From Candidatus Competibacter phosphatis (GTDB taxonomy: Bacteria > Pseudomonadota > Gammaproteobacteria > Competibacterales > Competibacteraceae), in NCBI RefSeq assembly GCF_012939995.1, contig NZ_SPMZ01000014.1, positions 1 to 64,000 of the forward strand: a stretch of DNA of 64,000 bases, read 5' to 3'. The position numbers and the translations under genes were made by a program. Of this stretch, positions 1 through 8,686 are shown in pieces; position 1 is the stretch's first letter; every line of letters starts with the position of its first letter. The notes under the pieces were generated by a model. It was not told the DNA's origin, did not search any database, and was given only the letters and a program-made list of their open reading frames with translations.

Positions 1-210
1 ACCCGCAGCCGTATTTCGTCGTACCGATGCGATTCGCCCGCCGTAATTGGCGGGCGCGGATTGAAACCGCTAAAGAGGCGCGTCAAATGTCGTTTGATGC
101 TGGATTCGCCCGCCGTAATTGGCGGGCGCGGATTGAAACCATACCTCACCTCACATCACAACAAAGAAATACGGATTCGCCCGCTGTAATTGGCGGGCGC
201 GGATTGGAAC
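1..210 (+). CRISPR. CRISPR array, leader-distal end (3 repeats, 2 full spacers)
   Basis: Three copies of a 37-bp repeat lie at 31-67, 103-139 and 174-210, separated by unrelated spacers of 35 bp (68-102) and 34 bp (140-173). Bases 1-30 are probably the end of a further spacer. Each repeat holds an inverted repeat CGCCCGCC/GGCGGGCG around a GTAATT loop and ends in ATTGAAAC, the usual 8-nt crRNA 5' handle, which sets the + orientation. The last copy differs at two positions (CCGCTG for CCGCCG, TTGGAAC for TTGAAAC), as expected of a decaying terminal repeat, so the leader and any cas genes should lie to the left, outside the window. The subtype cannot be fixed from the repeat alone. Confidence 0.95.
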
Positions 211-222
211 GATGAACTGCGC

Positions 223-1530
223 TCAGTAAATCACCTGCGCCGAGTCGATCTCGTTGGTTCGCAGGGATAAGGTCACGCTGCCGCCGGATTTGCGAATCTT
301 GATCTTGACGATCCCTTCCGCGACTGCTTCCAACTGCCCTTTGAAGGTGGCGCCGGTGGCGGTTTTCAGCTTGGCGATTTTACCGACGTGTTGACCAAGT
401 TCGCCGACTGGAGTCGGGTGGTAGCTCTTCTGGATCATGACGACCTGTTCGGCAGGGGCCGGCGCGGCTTCCTCCACCAATTTTTCCGGTTGCGGTTCGG
501 CCCCCAGGGCGCGGGCAATCTTGGCGCTGTCCCAGCTTGCGGACAAATCGGCGACCGCCTCGCCATTGACCTGCATTTTCAGACCCAGCAGTTTGATGAC
601 GTCTTCGGCGGTGTAATGCTGAAGCTCGGTGGGGTCGATGGGCGCGGGAGGCGTGGCGGTGAGCGTGATCCGCCCGCCATCGACAAGAAATTTCCGGTAG
701 GCCGCAACCAGTCCCGGACCTGGATTGATGCCGTTGGCGCCCAGGCGTTCGACCAGCAACCGCACATGGTTGGCGAGGTAGTCGTCGATGGTTTTGCCGG
801 CCTTGGCGGCGCAGTAGTTGTTTCTGCGCTGGTTGAAACCGTCATCCTGGATCGTGACGTTCAGGCTGGCCAGTCTGGGTTTGGTTTGGGCGGCCAATTC
901 CGTGATGGAGCGTACGGAACCGGGGATGGCGAAGCCGATGTCCATGTTCAGCGTCGCCCAATCCCGAGTGTTGCTGTCTACCCGAACCGCCAATACGTTG
1001 CGAGCGGCATCGAGGTGGTAACCAATTTCGACGTTGCCGATGAAATGATCGTAACCCATCTCCTGCCACTCGGTGCCGCCAAGATGCGCGACCTGCCCGC
1101 ACCCCAGAGCATCCAGATCTTCAAGCGGGCCACTTTGTTGGGAAGACGGCGGCGACGCGCCGAGAATGCCGCCGTGCAAGGGAAGCTCGAATTCGCGTAC
1201 GGAGAGCGACAACGCGCCGGGTAGTTCTGCTTGGCTCAGTTGCCAACGGGTTTTCAGTAGGGCCAGAATGTTGGGGGCATGCATCCGAATGGCGCCGATG
1301 GTGATCACATCGTTCACCATGTTGGGCGAGATCCGTAGCCGCGTGACTCCCAGCGATCCGGCCGGCGAGACTTCGATGCCACCGTAACTGATTTCGGCGA
1401 ATGGCTTGGCCATCATCACGAATTGATCGACGTGCTGTTTGGTGTCGTACCACAGGTAACCGCCCACACCGCCGGCGATCAGGATCAGGACGATGAGGAG
1501 GGCGACCACGATTTTCATCAGCTTGCGCAT
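223..1530 (-). CDS. Membrane-anchored protein of unknown function
   Basis: The 435-residue product begins with a basic tip and one hydrophobic segment (about residues 5-27, rich in V, L, I and G), which suggests an inner-membrane anchor with the rest in the periplasm. The long middle part, with repeated beta-type stretches, recalls large periplasmic proteins of the DUF945/AsmA sort, but I do not recognise the family. An alanine/proline/glutamate-rich linker (about 343-365) separates it from a compact C-terminal domain of about 60 residues that could be a small beta-barrel (VGKIAKLKTATGATFKGQ onward). The ATG start places the anchor at the N-terminus. The gene is transcribed toward the CRISPR array and ends 12 bp from its last repeat. 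Function unknown. Confidence 0.75.
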   Translation of the reverse strand: MRKLMKIVVALLIVLILIAGGVGGYLWYDTKQHVDQFVMMAKPFAEISYGGIEVSPAGSLGVTRLRISPNMVNDVITIGAIRMHAPNILALLKTRWQLSQAELPGALSLSVREFELPLHGGILGASPPSSQQSGPLEDLDALGCGQVAHLGGTEWQEMGYDHFIGNVEIGYHLDAARNVLAVRVDSNTRDWATLNMDIGFAIPGSVRSITELAAQTKPRLASLNVTIQDDGFNQRRNNYCAAKAGKTIDDYLANHVRLLVERLGANGINPGPGLVAAYRKFLVDGGRITLTATPPAPIDPTELQHYTAEDVIKLLGLKMQVNGEAVADLSASWDSAKIARALGAEPQPEKLVEEAAPAPAEQVVMIQKSYHPTPVGELGQHVGKIAKLKTATGATFKGQLEAVAEGIVKIKIRKSGGSVTLSLRTNEIDSAQVIY

Positions 1531-1735
1531 GACGGATACCTTGCGGGTTGCGGGTTGCGGGATGTTGGTGGCGCGGCGGCCATGGTTCGATGGTCAAATG
1601 ATACCCCGCCGCCGACCAGCTTGCTGGACGGCATGAGGATGGTTTGTTCGATTCGGACCATTTGTTAAGCTTGCGAGCGCACCGCCGGCGCGTTGGCCGG
1701 AGTTGCCGCCGCCACCCCTATCAAAGAGGCTGTCC

Positions 1736-3079
1736 ATGAATTTCGCGCAGATCGCTCTACAGATTCCGACTCTTCTGCTGCCCCGAGTGGAGACAGACCT
1801 CACTCGCTGGGCGGTGGTCGCTTGCGACCAGTACACCTCGCAGCCGGATTACTGGGCACGGGTCGAGGCGCTGGTGGGGGAGGCGCCCTCCACGTTGCGG
1901 CTGATCCTGCCTGAGGTGTATCTCGGCGCCGCCGACGAGGCCGCGCGGATTCAAACCATTCAGGACACCATGCGTCGCTATCTGGCCGATGGGGTACTGG
2001 CGCCGCAACCGCCGGGTCTGGTGTTGGTGGAGCGGGAGACGGCGCGTGGCCGAACCCGCCGGGGACTGATCGCGGCCCTGGATTTGGAGCATTACGATTT
2101 CAATCCTGGCGCCAAGACGCTGATTCGTCCGACCGAGGGCACCATCCTGGAGCGCTTGCCGCCGCGAGTGCGAGTGCGGGAGCGCGCGCCGCTGGAGTTG
2201 CCGCATGTCATGGTGCTGATCGATGACCCGCAACACCTGGTTCTCGATCCGCTGTTCCTCGAACCGCTGGAGCCTCTGTACGACGTTCCGCTGATGCTGA
2301 ACAGTGGCCGGGTACGTGGCTGGCGCTTGGGGCATCCGCTGCTGGTGCAGTGGGTGGTCGAGCAACTCGCGCGGTTGGCCGATCCGACGCTGTTCGCCGA
2401 GCGTTACGGCGTGACCGACGAACCGGTTCTGCTGTACGCCATGGGTGACGGCAACCACTCCTTCGCCACCGCCAAGCAGATCTGGGAGAACCTCAAACGC
2501 ACCGCGCCCGATCCGGCGGCGATCATGAACCATCCCGCCCGCCATGCCCTGGTCGAATTGGTCAACCTGCACGACGAGGGTCTTGAGTTCGAGGCGATCC
2601 ATCGAGTGGCGTTCGCGGTGGATGCCGAACGGCTGCTGGCAGCGCTGGCGACGTTTTGCCAGACGCAAGGTTCGTCGCTGACGGTGCTCGAAAGCCCGAG
2701 CTGGGCCGCCGCGCGGCAGCGCGCGGCGGAGGTGGGGCAGCCCGACCGCCATGCGATTGGTTTTGTGGCGGGGGAGCGTTACGGCGTGCTGGCGATCGAA
2801 CGGTCGTCTCTGACCCTACCGGTCGCCACCTTGCAAGCGTTCCTGGATCGCTATCTGGCGGACCAGCCCGGCACTCGGCTGGATTACATCCATGGCGAGG
2901 ACACTTTGGAGCAACTCGGCGCCCAGCCCGGCAACATCGGCTTCCATCTGCCGGCGCTGGCCAAGGACGACTTTTTCCGCACCATCATCCGCGATGGTGC
3001 CCTGCCGCGTAAAACCTTCTCGATGGGCGAGGCCGACGAGAAGCGCTTCTATCTGGAGTGCCGGCGAATCGTACCCTGA
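1736..3079 (+). CDS. DUF1015 family protein
   Basis: The protein of about 447 residues matches DUF1015, a conserved cytoplasmic family of unassigned biochemical function. It shows the family landmarks: an N-terminal VACDQYTSQPDYW segment and the central GDGNHSFATAK motif that gives an active-site-like cluster of Asp, Asn, His and Lys. An in-frame ATG lies 33 bases upstream, but the ATG at 1736 has AGAGG at good spacing and starts the conserved part (MNFAQIALQIP), so I chose it. It is followed by 100 bp and then the EF-G paralogue on the same strand. No substrate can be inferred from the sequence. Confidence 0.85.
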   Translation: MNFAQIALQIPTLLLPRVETDLTRWAVVACDQYTSQPDYWARVEALVGEAPSTLRLILPEVYLGAADEAARIQTIQDTMRRYLADGVLAPQPPGLVLVERETARGRTRRGLIAALDLEHYDFNPGAKTLIRPTEGTILERLPPRVRVRERAPLELPHVMVLIDDPQHLVLDPLFLEPLEPLYDVPLMLNSGRVRGWRLGHPLLVQWVVEQLARLADPTLFAERYGVTDEPVLLYAMGDGNHSFATAKQIWENLKRTAPDPAAIMNHPARHALVELVNLHDEGLEFEAIHRVAFAVDAERLLAALATFCQTQGSSLTVLESPSWAAARQRAAEVGQPDRHAIGFVAGERYGVLAIERSSLTLPVATLQAFLDRYLADQPGTRLDYIHGEDTLEQLGAQPGNIGFHLPALAKDDFFRTIIRDGALPRKTFSMGEADEKRFYLECRRIVP

Positions 3080-3179
3080 TGGATCGAAGAACGAGGATGG
3101 GGGACAGGCTTGGACAGTTGAAGACTGGCATCCTGTGCCCTGCCGCATAAGCTGATGCTTGGTTGACGAGGAGTTTGCA

Positions 3180-5237
3180 ATGTCCAAGGCCCCGGACTTG
3201 AATTGGGTTCGCAACATCGGCATCGCCGCGCATGTGGACGCCGGCAAGACCACGCTGACCGAGCGGATGCTGTACTACGCCGGCGCCTCTCACAAGATCG
3301 GCGAGGTCCACGAAGGCGCGGCCCACATGGATTACATGGCCGAAGAGCAGGAGCACGGCATCACCATCACCGCCGCCGTGACCCGCTTGCCGTGGCGGGA
3401 TCACCTGATCCAGTTGATCGATACGCCGGGCCATGTGGATTTCACCATCGAAGTCGAGCGCTCGATGCGGGTTCTGGACGGTTGCGTGATCGTCCTGGAC
3501 GGGGTGCGCGGCGTGGAACCGCAGACCGAAACCGTCTGGCGTCAGCGCACTCGTTTTCTCCTGCCGACCCTGTTTTTCGTCAACAAGCTGGATCGGCCCG
3601 GCGCCGACTTCGGCCGCGCCTTGGCGACGGTGCATGAGCGCTTGGGCGTGGAAGCGGTGGCGGTGACGGTGCCGTTGCCCGACCACGATGGCACGGTCGT
3701 CCATTTGCTTGACCGCACCCGGTTGCGCTTCAGTGGCGAGCGTGGTGAGCAGGTGGAGAGCGAAGCCTGCGACCCGGCGACTTGGGAGTGGGCGCAACCT
3801 TGGCGGGAAAGCCTGCTGCTGGCGGCGGCGGAGATGGACGAAGCGCTGGCCGAGCAAGTATTGACCGAGCAGGAACCGGAACCGGCGGCGGTGTGGGCGG
3901 CGCTGCGTCAGGCCACGCTGGCCGGCAGGATCTGCCCCTGTTTCGCCGGCAGCGCCCTGCGCAATCAAGGTGTGCAGCCGTTGCTGGATGGGGTGGTGCG
4001 GCTGTTGCCGGCTCCGCCCGAGCGGCCTCCAAGCCTGGCGCATCGCGCCGATGGCGGCGAGGAGTGGGTGGCGATGGACCCAACCGGTCCGCTGGCGGCG
4101 CTGGCGTTCAAGGTGCAAATGTGGGAAGGCCGCCGCCATGTATTCGCCCGGTTGTATCGAGGAATCTTGAAGGCCGGTGACGAGGTGGCGATTCCCGGCC
4201 CGGACGGCGCGGTGCGTCAGGAACGGGTGGCGCGGCTGTTCGAGGTGGACGCCAACCACAAGGCGCGGCTGGATCAGGTGAGCGCTGGGCAGATCGTGCT
4301 GTTGGCCGGGCTGCGTTGGGCGACCACCGGCGATACCCTGTGCGCGCCGGAGCACCCGCTATGGTTGGAGCGCATCGAGACCCGAGAGCCGGTGCTGGGG
4401 TTGGCGATCGAGCCCCAGTCCAGTGCCGATGAAGAGAAATTGCTGGAGGCGCTGGACAAATTGCAGCAGGAAGATCCGACCCTGCGGGTCGAAGAGGACA
4501 AGGAGACCGGCCAGCGCGTGCTGCGTGGCATGGGCGAGCTGCACTTGCAGATTGCCGGCGAACGGCTGCGACGGGAGTTTAACGTCAACATCCGGGTCGG
4601 CCATCCCGATGTGGTGCTGCGCGAGACGGTCACCCAGGCGGCCGAGGCCGATAATCTGTTTCATCGGGTGATCGAACAGCCCGATGGCAAGAAACTGGAA
4701 ATGAAGGCATGGGCGCGAGTGGCGGTGGAACCGTTGCCGCGCGGGGCCGGCACCACCATCGGTGCCGAACCGCGATTGCGGCCGGAAGGGGTGGACTTGA
4801 ATCCGGCCCAGCGGGAAGCCATTACTGGTGCCGTCGAGGACGTGCTGGCCAACGGCCCAAGCACCGGCTCGCCCTTACGAGATCTGGCGGTGCGGGTGCT
4901 GGAAGTAGAGCTGTTTGGTGCCTTGTCCAGCCCGCAGGCGTTGCGGGTGGCGGTGGCGGAAGCGACCCGCAAGGCGTTGACGCGGGCTGGTGGGCTGATC
5001 TTGCGGCCGATCATGGCTACCGAGGTGGTGGTGCCCGAAAGCGACGTCGGCGCGGTGCTGGGCGATTTGCAGTCCCGTCGGGCGGCGATCCGGGATACCA
5101 CCAGCTTGGGCGAAGTGACGGCGATCCACTGCGATTGCGCCCTGGACCGGCTGCTCGGTTACATCACCGATCTGCGCGGCATGACCCACGGCCGAGGTCA
5201 GTTCACCATGCGCTTCGACCGTTTCGACGTCGGTTGA
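3180..5237 (+). CDS. fusA2: Elongation factor G-like translational GTPase (second EF-G)
   Basis: This 685-residue protein has full EF-G architecture: a G domain with AHVDAGKTT (P-loop), DTPGHVDF and NKLD, followed by the translation-factor beta-barrel, the domain IV region and a C-terminal EF-G fold. EF-G drives ribosomal translocation and, with RRF, recycling. This copy stands alone, not in an str operon with rpsL-rpsG-tufA, so it is probably the EF-G2-type paralogue, whose role is less settled. GAGGAG sits 6-7 nt before the ATG at 3180; an upstream in-frame TTG at 3159 is less likely. The symbol is by position and similarity only. Confidence 0.85.
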   Translation: MSKAPDLNWVRNIGIAAHVDAGKTTLTERMLYYAGASHKIGEVHEGAAHMDYMAEEQEHGITITAAVTRLPWRDHLIQLIDTPGHVDFTIEVERSMRVLDGCVIVLDGVRGVEPQTETVWRQRTRFLLPTLFFVNKLDRPGADFGRALATVHERLGVEAVAVTVPLPDHDGTVVHLLDRTRLRFSGERGEQVESEACDPATWEWAQPWRESLLLAAAEMDEALAEQVLTEQEPEPAAVWAALRQATLAGRICPCFAGSALRNQGVQPLLDGVVRLLPAPPERPPSLAHRADGGEEWVAMDPTGPLAALAFKVQMWEGRRHVFARLYRGILKAGDEVAIPGPDGAVRQERVARLFEVDANHKARLDQVSAGQIVLLAGLRWATTGDTLCAPEHPLWLERIETREPVLGLAIEPQSSADEEKLLEALDKLQQEDPTLRVEEDKETGQRVLRGMGELHLQIAGERLRREFNVNIRVGHPDVVLRETVTQAAEADNLFHRVIEQPDGKKLEMKAWARVAVEPLPRGAGTTIGAEPRLRPEGVDLNPAQREAITGAVEDVLANGPSTGSPLRDLAVRVLEVELFGALSSPQALRVAVAEATRKALTRAGGLILRPIMATEVVVPESDVGAVLGDLQSRRAAIRDTTSLGEVTAIHCDCALDRLLGYITDLRGMTHGRGQFTMRFDRFDVG

Positions 5238-5280
5238 GCCAGCTTGGCGTAGCAAGAGACTCCGCAGCACCGGTTGACCA

Positions 5281-5799
5281 TCAATCGAACTTTCCCTGGT
5301 CGAGTTGTTCCAGCAGCAGCGGCGTGACGTCGTCGAAACGGACGATCCGCCGGCCCCGATGATCACGCAGGAAATCCTTGGCCTCTTCTTCGCTGCCGAG
5401 CGGCACCAGTTCGTGGCCCATCGGGCCGAGCATGTCGGAACCGATCACGTACCAGGCGGCGCGGGCGTCAATCCGACTCAGACCGTAGTACTCGGTCACG
5501 CCGATGCGGGTGATGTCGTCCCGATTGTGACCGGGCGCGTATTTCGGCAGGTTCAGCAGGTACTTGAACAGATCCTTGGCACCGTCGAAGTGGTGGGCGT
5601 GACCGTCCTGGTACACCACCGTCGCTACCCAGTCGGGATAAAGGCTGACGAACATGCCGCAGACCGGGCAGGTGTCCTTGGGACCGGGCGCGGGCAGTTG
5701 CAAAGATTCGGCCCAGACCGACGACAGACTGAAGATCAGCAGCCATGCCGCCAGCCTGTGAATTACACCTCTCGTTCCAAGGCGAAGGGAGCGCTTCAC
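5281..5799 (-). CDS. NosL-like periplasmic protein (copy 1)
   Basis: A 172-residue protein with an N-terminal signal-like segment (about residues 15-30, ending near VWAES) and a CPVCGMFV motif at about residue 40, typical of the NosL family. NosL proteins bind copper in the periplasm and help assemble the copper sites of nitrous-oxide reductase; homologues outside nos clusters probably serve other cuproenzymes. There is no nosZ here. It is the last gene of a six-gene minus-strand operon and overlaps the stop of the second NosL-like gene by 4 bp. Metal binding is inferred from the family, not shown. Confidence 0.8.
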   Translation of the reverse strand: MKRSLRLGTRGVIHRLAAWLLIFSLSSVWAESLQLPAPGPKDTCPVCGMFVSLYPDWVATVVYQDGHAHHFDGAKDLFKYLLNLPKYAPGHNRDDITRIGVTEYYGLSRIDARAAWYVIGSDMLGPMGHELVPLGSEEEAKDFLRDHRGRRIVRFDDVTPLLLEQLDQGKFD

Positions 5800-6431
5800 T
5801 GCCCAGTTCCGGCCTGTCCGGCGTGCTGCCGCCGTTCCGCCCGCTTTTTGCGGATCATCGCGGTATCGCTGGCCATGCTCAGATAGGCAGCGCGCAAGGC
5901 GGCGTCGAAATTGCCCAGCTCTCCACCCTGCGCGGCCTTGGCCGCTTCCGCCGCCGGTCGGGAGCTGAAGGCGACCTTACTCTGTTTGGTCATGACCCCC
6001 GGCAGCTTCGAGCCGACCAGATAGATCGCCTTGTCGACATCCACCAGCGGTTTCGGCTCAGCAGTGGCGCCGTAGTCAGCGGCGTAGATGGCCTTGGGTC
6101 CCCGATCCATGTTCAGTGCCAGGCTGAGTGCGGTGCAGTGCAGCGAACAGGTGGCGTCCACCAGATCGTCCTGGTAATGAACCAGATGACGGCTGTAATG
6201 GAACTTGCGCCGATCCATGCCGCAATAGGGGCATTTGGGATATTTGCCCAGTTCGTTTTCCAGCGGATTGGGGTCCGGCTGGGTCTTGGGCGCGAATTGC
6301 AGGGGCGTGCCGTCGTCCGCGCATTGGGTGGCATGTGCCACCGGGCTTAGAGCGGCGGTACTCGCCACGGCACCCGCTGCGGCGAGAAGGCGCAGAACCT
6401 GACGGCGTTCAGTGTGGATGGGATCGCTCAT
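5796..6431 (-). CDS. NosL-like protein with Tat-type signal (copy 2)
   Basis: A 211-residue protein whose N-terminus, ERRQVLRLLAAAGAVAS, carries twin arginines followed by a hydrophobic stretch and AHA, resembling a Tat signal peptide. The mature part has a CPYCGMDRRK motif and a conserved HYQDDLVDATCSLHC segment, giving several Cys, His and Met residues suited to metal binding. It is related to the adjacent NosL-like protein and overlaps it by 4 bp. A Tat signal would fit export in folded, perhaps metal-loaded form. The basic, glutamine-rich C-terminus is unlike NosL and may be flexible. Client protein unknown. Confidence 0.75.
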   Translation of the reverse strand: MSDPIHTERRQVLRLLAAAGAVASTAALSPVAHATQCADDGTPLQFAPKTQPDPNPLENELGKYPKCPYCGMDRRKFHYSRHLVHYQDDLVDATCSLHCTALSLALNMDRGPKAIYAADYGATAEPKPLVDVDKAIYLVGSKLPGVMTKQSKVAFSSRPAAEAAKAAQGGELGNFDAALRAAYLSMASDTAMIRKKRAERRQHAGQAGTGQ

Positions 6432-6505
6432 GGATTACAGGACTCCATTTGTGGTTTTAAGAACGGCATTCTAAGACAGGGCAGCACGAAGCGCTTTGAG
6501 AATGC

Positions 6506-7000
6506 TCATAGCAGGGTGGCGATCGCTCGTTCGAACACCTCTGGCGTGGATTCACCGACGATCCGGGCGCGGATGACGCCCTGCCGGTCGACGATGAAGG
6601 TCATCGGTAGACCCATGACCCGATAGTCGCGGGTCACCGCGCCTTGCGGATCCAGCAGCACCTCGTAGGAAATGTCGAGTCCCTGGACGAAGGGCCGCAC
6701 CGTTTCCAGCGGTTGCAGCACGTTGACGGCGAGAATGGCTAGTCCCCGGTCGCGGTACTGGCGGTAAACCGGTTCCAGCGCCTGCATTTCGGCGTGGCAA
6801 TACGGGCACCAGTCGGCCCAGAAGCGGATGGCGACCACTTGGCCGCGATACTGTTCGGGGAAATGGACGGCGGGACCGTCTAGCCGCTCCAGGGTGAAGG
6901 CGGGGGCGGGAGAATCGGTTTTGGCGGCGGTGACGTTTTGCTCGCAGCCGGTCAGCAGGACCGACAGGAGTAGAAAAGGGAGTATTCGCAATGGATTCAT
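6506..7000 (-). CDS. TlpA-like thioredoxin-fold lipoprotein
   Basis: A 164-residue protein with a lipobox (LLTGC, Cys about residue 19) after a short hydrophobic signal, so probably tethered to a membrane in the periplasm. The thioredoxin fold has the redox motif WCPYC in FWADWCPYCHAEMQ and the cis-proline region GLPMTFIVD. TlpA/ResA-type proteins reduce disulfides in apo-cytochromes or copper chaperones. Placed between NosL-like and membrane-protein genes, it probably keeps the cysteines of the partner metal-binding proteins reduced. It lies 10 bp after the polytopic membrane protein gene. Confidence 0.85.
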   Translation of the reverse strand: MNPLRILPFLLLSVLLTGCEQNVTAAKTDSPAPAFTLERLDGPAVHFPEQYRGQVVAIRFWADWCPYCHAEMQALEPVYRQYRDRGLAILAVNVLQPLETVRPFVQGLDISYEVLLDPQGAVTRDYRVMGLPMTFIVDRQGVIRARIVGESTPEVFERAIATLL

Positions 7001-7010
7001 GATCGTTCGG

Positions 7011-8009
7011 TTATCCCAGCAAAATCAAATTCGACCGTAGTATCAGCCACGTCGCCAGTCCGTAGAACACCCCGAATCCCGTCAGCGCCAGTCCGGTCAG
7101 GTGCCGCATTTCGCCTGGAATCGTCGCTTGCAGACTGACGATTCGGTGGAACGGAGCGATGATGCCGGCGCCCATACCGGCGGCGGTGGCGGCGAACAGC
7201 GGCAGATACAGCGCATAGCCGACGTAATCGTAACCCGCTTTCAACAGACAGAATGGGCAGTGATGATTAGGATTTTCGTACACGTACAGCGACAGGAAGG
7301 CGACGATGCCGGCAATGGTGACAGTGAAGGCCAGCAAATTGGTGGCGGCGAACAATGGTCCCAGTTGGGGCCAGCGCCGAAACGCCAACTCCATGACCAG
7401 CAATAGCCCTGACATCGCATAAAACAGCACCAGTGCCGGGCGCGCTGGGAGACCGGCCAATTCAGCCGCCACGCCCTGGCCCGTCGCGCTGAACAGCGAA
7501 CCGCAGCAGGAGGTGATCACCTCCGGTTCCAGTCCCAGGAAAAAGCGGGTTTGCACCGCTCCTTCCAGCAGCGCCAGCGGCGCCAGCGCTAGCAACAACC
7601 CGTACTTCACTCGCACCAGCGGATAATCGTAGCCCCGATTGTCCACCCGATTGAGTAGTAGCCACAGCGCCGCCAGGAAAAACAGGGCGATCTTCAGCAG
7701 CAGGGTCGGGAAACCGAAAGGATTGACGTTCAGCACGCCGGTGGCGCACATCGCGCCGACGAACTGGCCGGACAGGCTTTCGGCGGTCTGCGCGAACAGC
7801 AGCAGCGACAGCAATTCCGCGCCCAGGGCAAAGCCGAGCAAGGTGGAAATCAGATAGGTCCGTCGTTCCAGCCTCAGCTGTAATTCGCTGCCGCTGTGGA
7901 TGTTCCAGTGGCGTAGGATCTTCCAGGCGAAGCCGGCGGCCAGCAGCACCGTGCCGGCGACACTCAGGGCGATAAGTTGCAGGGCGACGATGGCGGGGGT
8001 GATCAGCAT
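7011..8009 (-). CDS. Polytopic membrane protein with CPFC motif, unknown function
   Basis: The 332-residue protein has about eight strongly hydrophobic segments from residue 10 onward. Notable polar sites between helices are SCCGSLF (about 185) and NHHCPFCLLKAGYDY (about 250), which could bind metal or form a redox disulfide. I do not recognise the family. Its start overlaps the stop of the ABC ATPase gene by 7 bp and TlpA follows after 10 bp, so it is translationally linked to an ABC transporter and to thiol/metal proteins. A membrane component of a periplasmic metal or thiol relay is a reasonable guess only. Confidence 0.75.
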   Translation of the reverse strand: MLITPAIVALQLIALSVAGTVLLAAGFAWKILRHWNIHSGSELQLRLERRTYLISTLLGFALGAELLSLLLFAQTAESLSGQFVGAMCATGVLNVNPFGFPTLLLKIALFFLAALWLLLNRVDNRGYDYPLVRVKYGLLLALAPLALLEGAVQTRFFLGLEPEVITSCCGSLFSATGQGVAAELAGLPARPALVLFYAMSGLLLVMELAFRRWPQLGPLFAATNLLAFTVTIAGIVAFLSLYVYENPNHHCPFCLLKAGYDYVGYALYLPLFAATAAGMGAGIIAPFHRIVSLQATIPGEMRHLTGLALTGFGVFYGLATWLILRSNLILLG

Positions 8010-8686
8010 CGCGAGTCCCCAACCATGCGCCCGTCGTGCAGTTCGATGATTCGGTCCACCTGAACCGCCTCGAACACCAAGGGATCGTGGCTGCTGATCA
8101 GCACGGTTCGCCCTTGCGTTGCCAGTTCGCCCAGCAGCGCCAGCACCTCCCGCGACAAGGCGCTATCGAGGTTGGCGGTTGGTTCGTCGGCGATCAGCAC
8201 CGCCGGATCGTTGATCAGGGCGCGGGCCAGCGCGGTGCGTTGCGCCTCGCCACCGGACAGCCATTCGACCCGGCTGTCCGCCTTCGCGCCCAGCCCGAAA
8301 CGATCCAACAACGCCCGCGCGCCATCCCGCAATTCGCGATGCGGTTTACCCAGCGGATAGGCCGGCAGCATGACGTTGTCCAGTACCGTCAACCCCCGAA
8401 TCAGATTGAACTGCTGGAACACGAAGCCGAAGGTGTGCCGCCGCACCTCGGTCAGAAACCGCTCCGGCAGGTTGGACAACAGCCGGCCGTCGAGCGTGAT
8501 CCGCCCGGCGGTGGGTCGCGCCAGACAACCGATCAAGGTCAACAGCGTGGTTTTGCCGGACCCGCTTGGCCCCTTGAATACGGTAATGCCGCCGCGTTCC
8601 AAGCGCAGACTGACTTCGCGCAGCGCCCGGCATTCGTTGGGCTGACCCTGGTTGAATACCTTGCTGACTTCGTGCAATGCGATCAT
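8003..8686 (-). CDS. ABC transporter ATP-binding protein (LolD/MacB type)
   Basis: The 227-residue ATPase has Walker A (GPSGSGKTT), a Q-loop (FVFQQFNLI), the signature LSGGE, Walker B (VLIADEPTANLDS) and a switch histidine (ISSHD). The VFQQFNLI and DEPTANLDS wording is typical of the MacB/LolD/FtsE group that works with FtsX-type permeases. A longer upstream frame exists, but MIALHEVSKVF at 8686 is the natural start and overlaps the permease stop as ATGA. It should energise the permease encoded just upstream. LolD itself is less likely because no lolC/E pair is present and the neighbours are NosL-like. Confidence 0.9.
   Translation of the reverse strand: MIALHEVSKVFNQGQPNECRALREVSLRLERGGITVFKGPSGSGKTTLLTLIGCLARPTAGRITLDGRLLSNLPERFLTEVRRHTFGFVFQQFNLIRGLTVLDNVMLPAYPLGKPHRELRDGARALLDRFGLGAKADSRVEWLSGGEAQRTALARALINDPAVLIADEPTANLDSALSREVLALLGELATQGRTVLISSHDPLVFEAVQVDRIIELHDGRMVGDSRC

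Noticed and set aside
1757-2752. Long antisense open frame opposite the DUF1015 gene (and similar ones, for example 45442-47355 opposite phaC, 12069-12797, 57580-58578)
   Set aside because: GC-rich genes leave long stop-free antisense frames. These are rich in Arg, Gln and His, show no family motifs and have no ribosome sites, while the sense frames are clear conserved genes.
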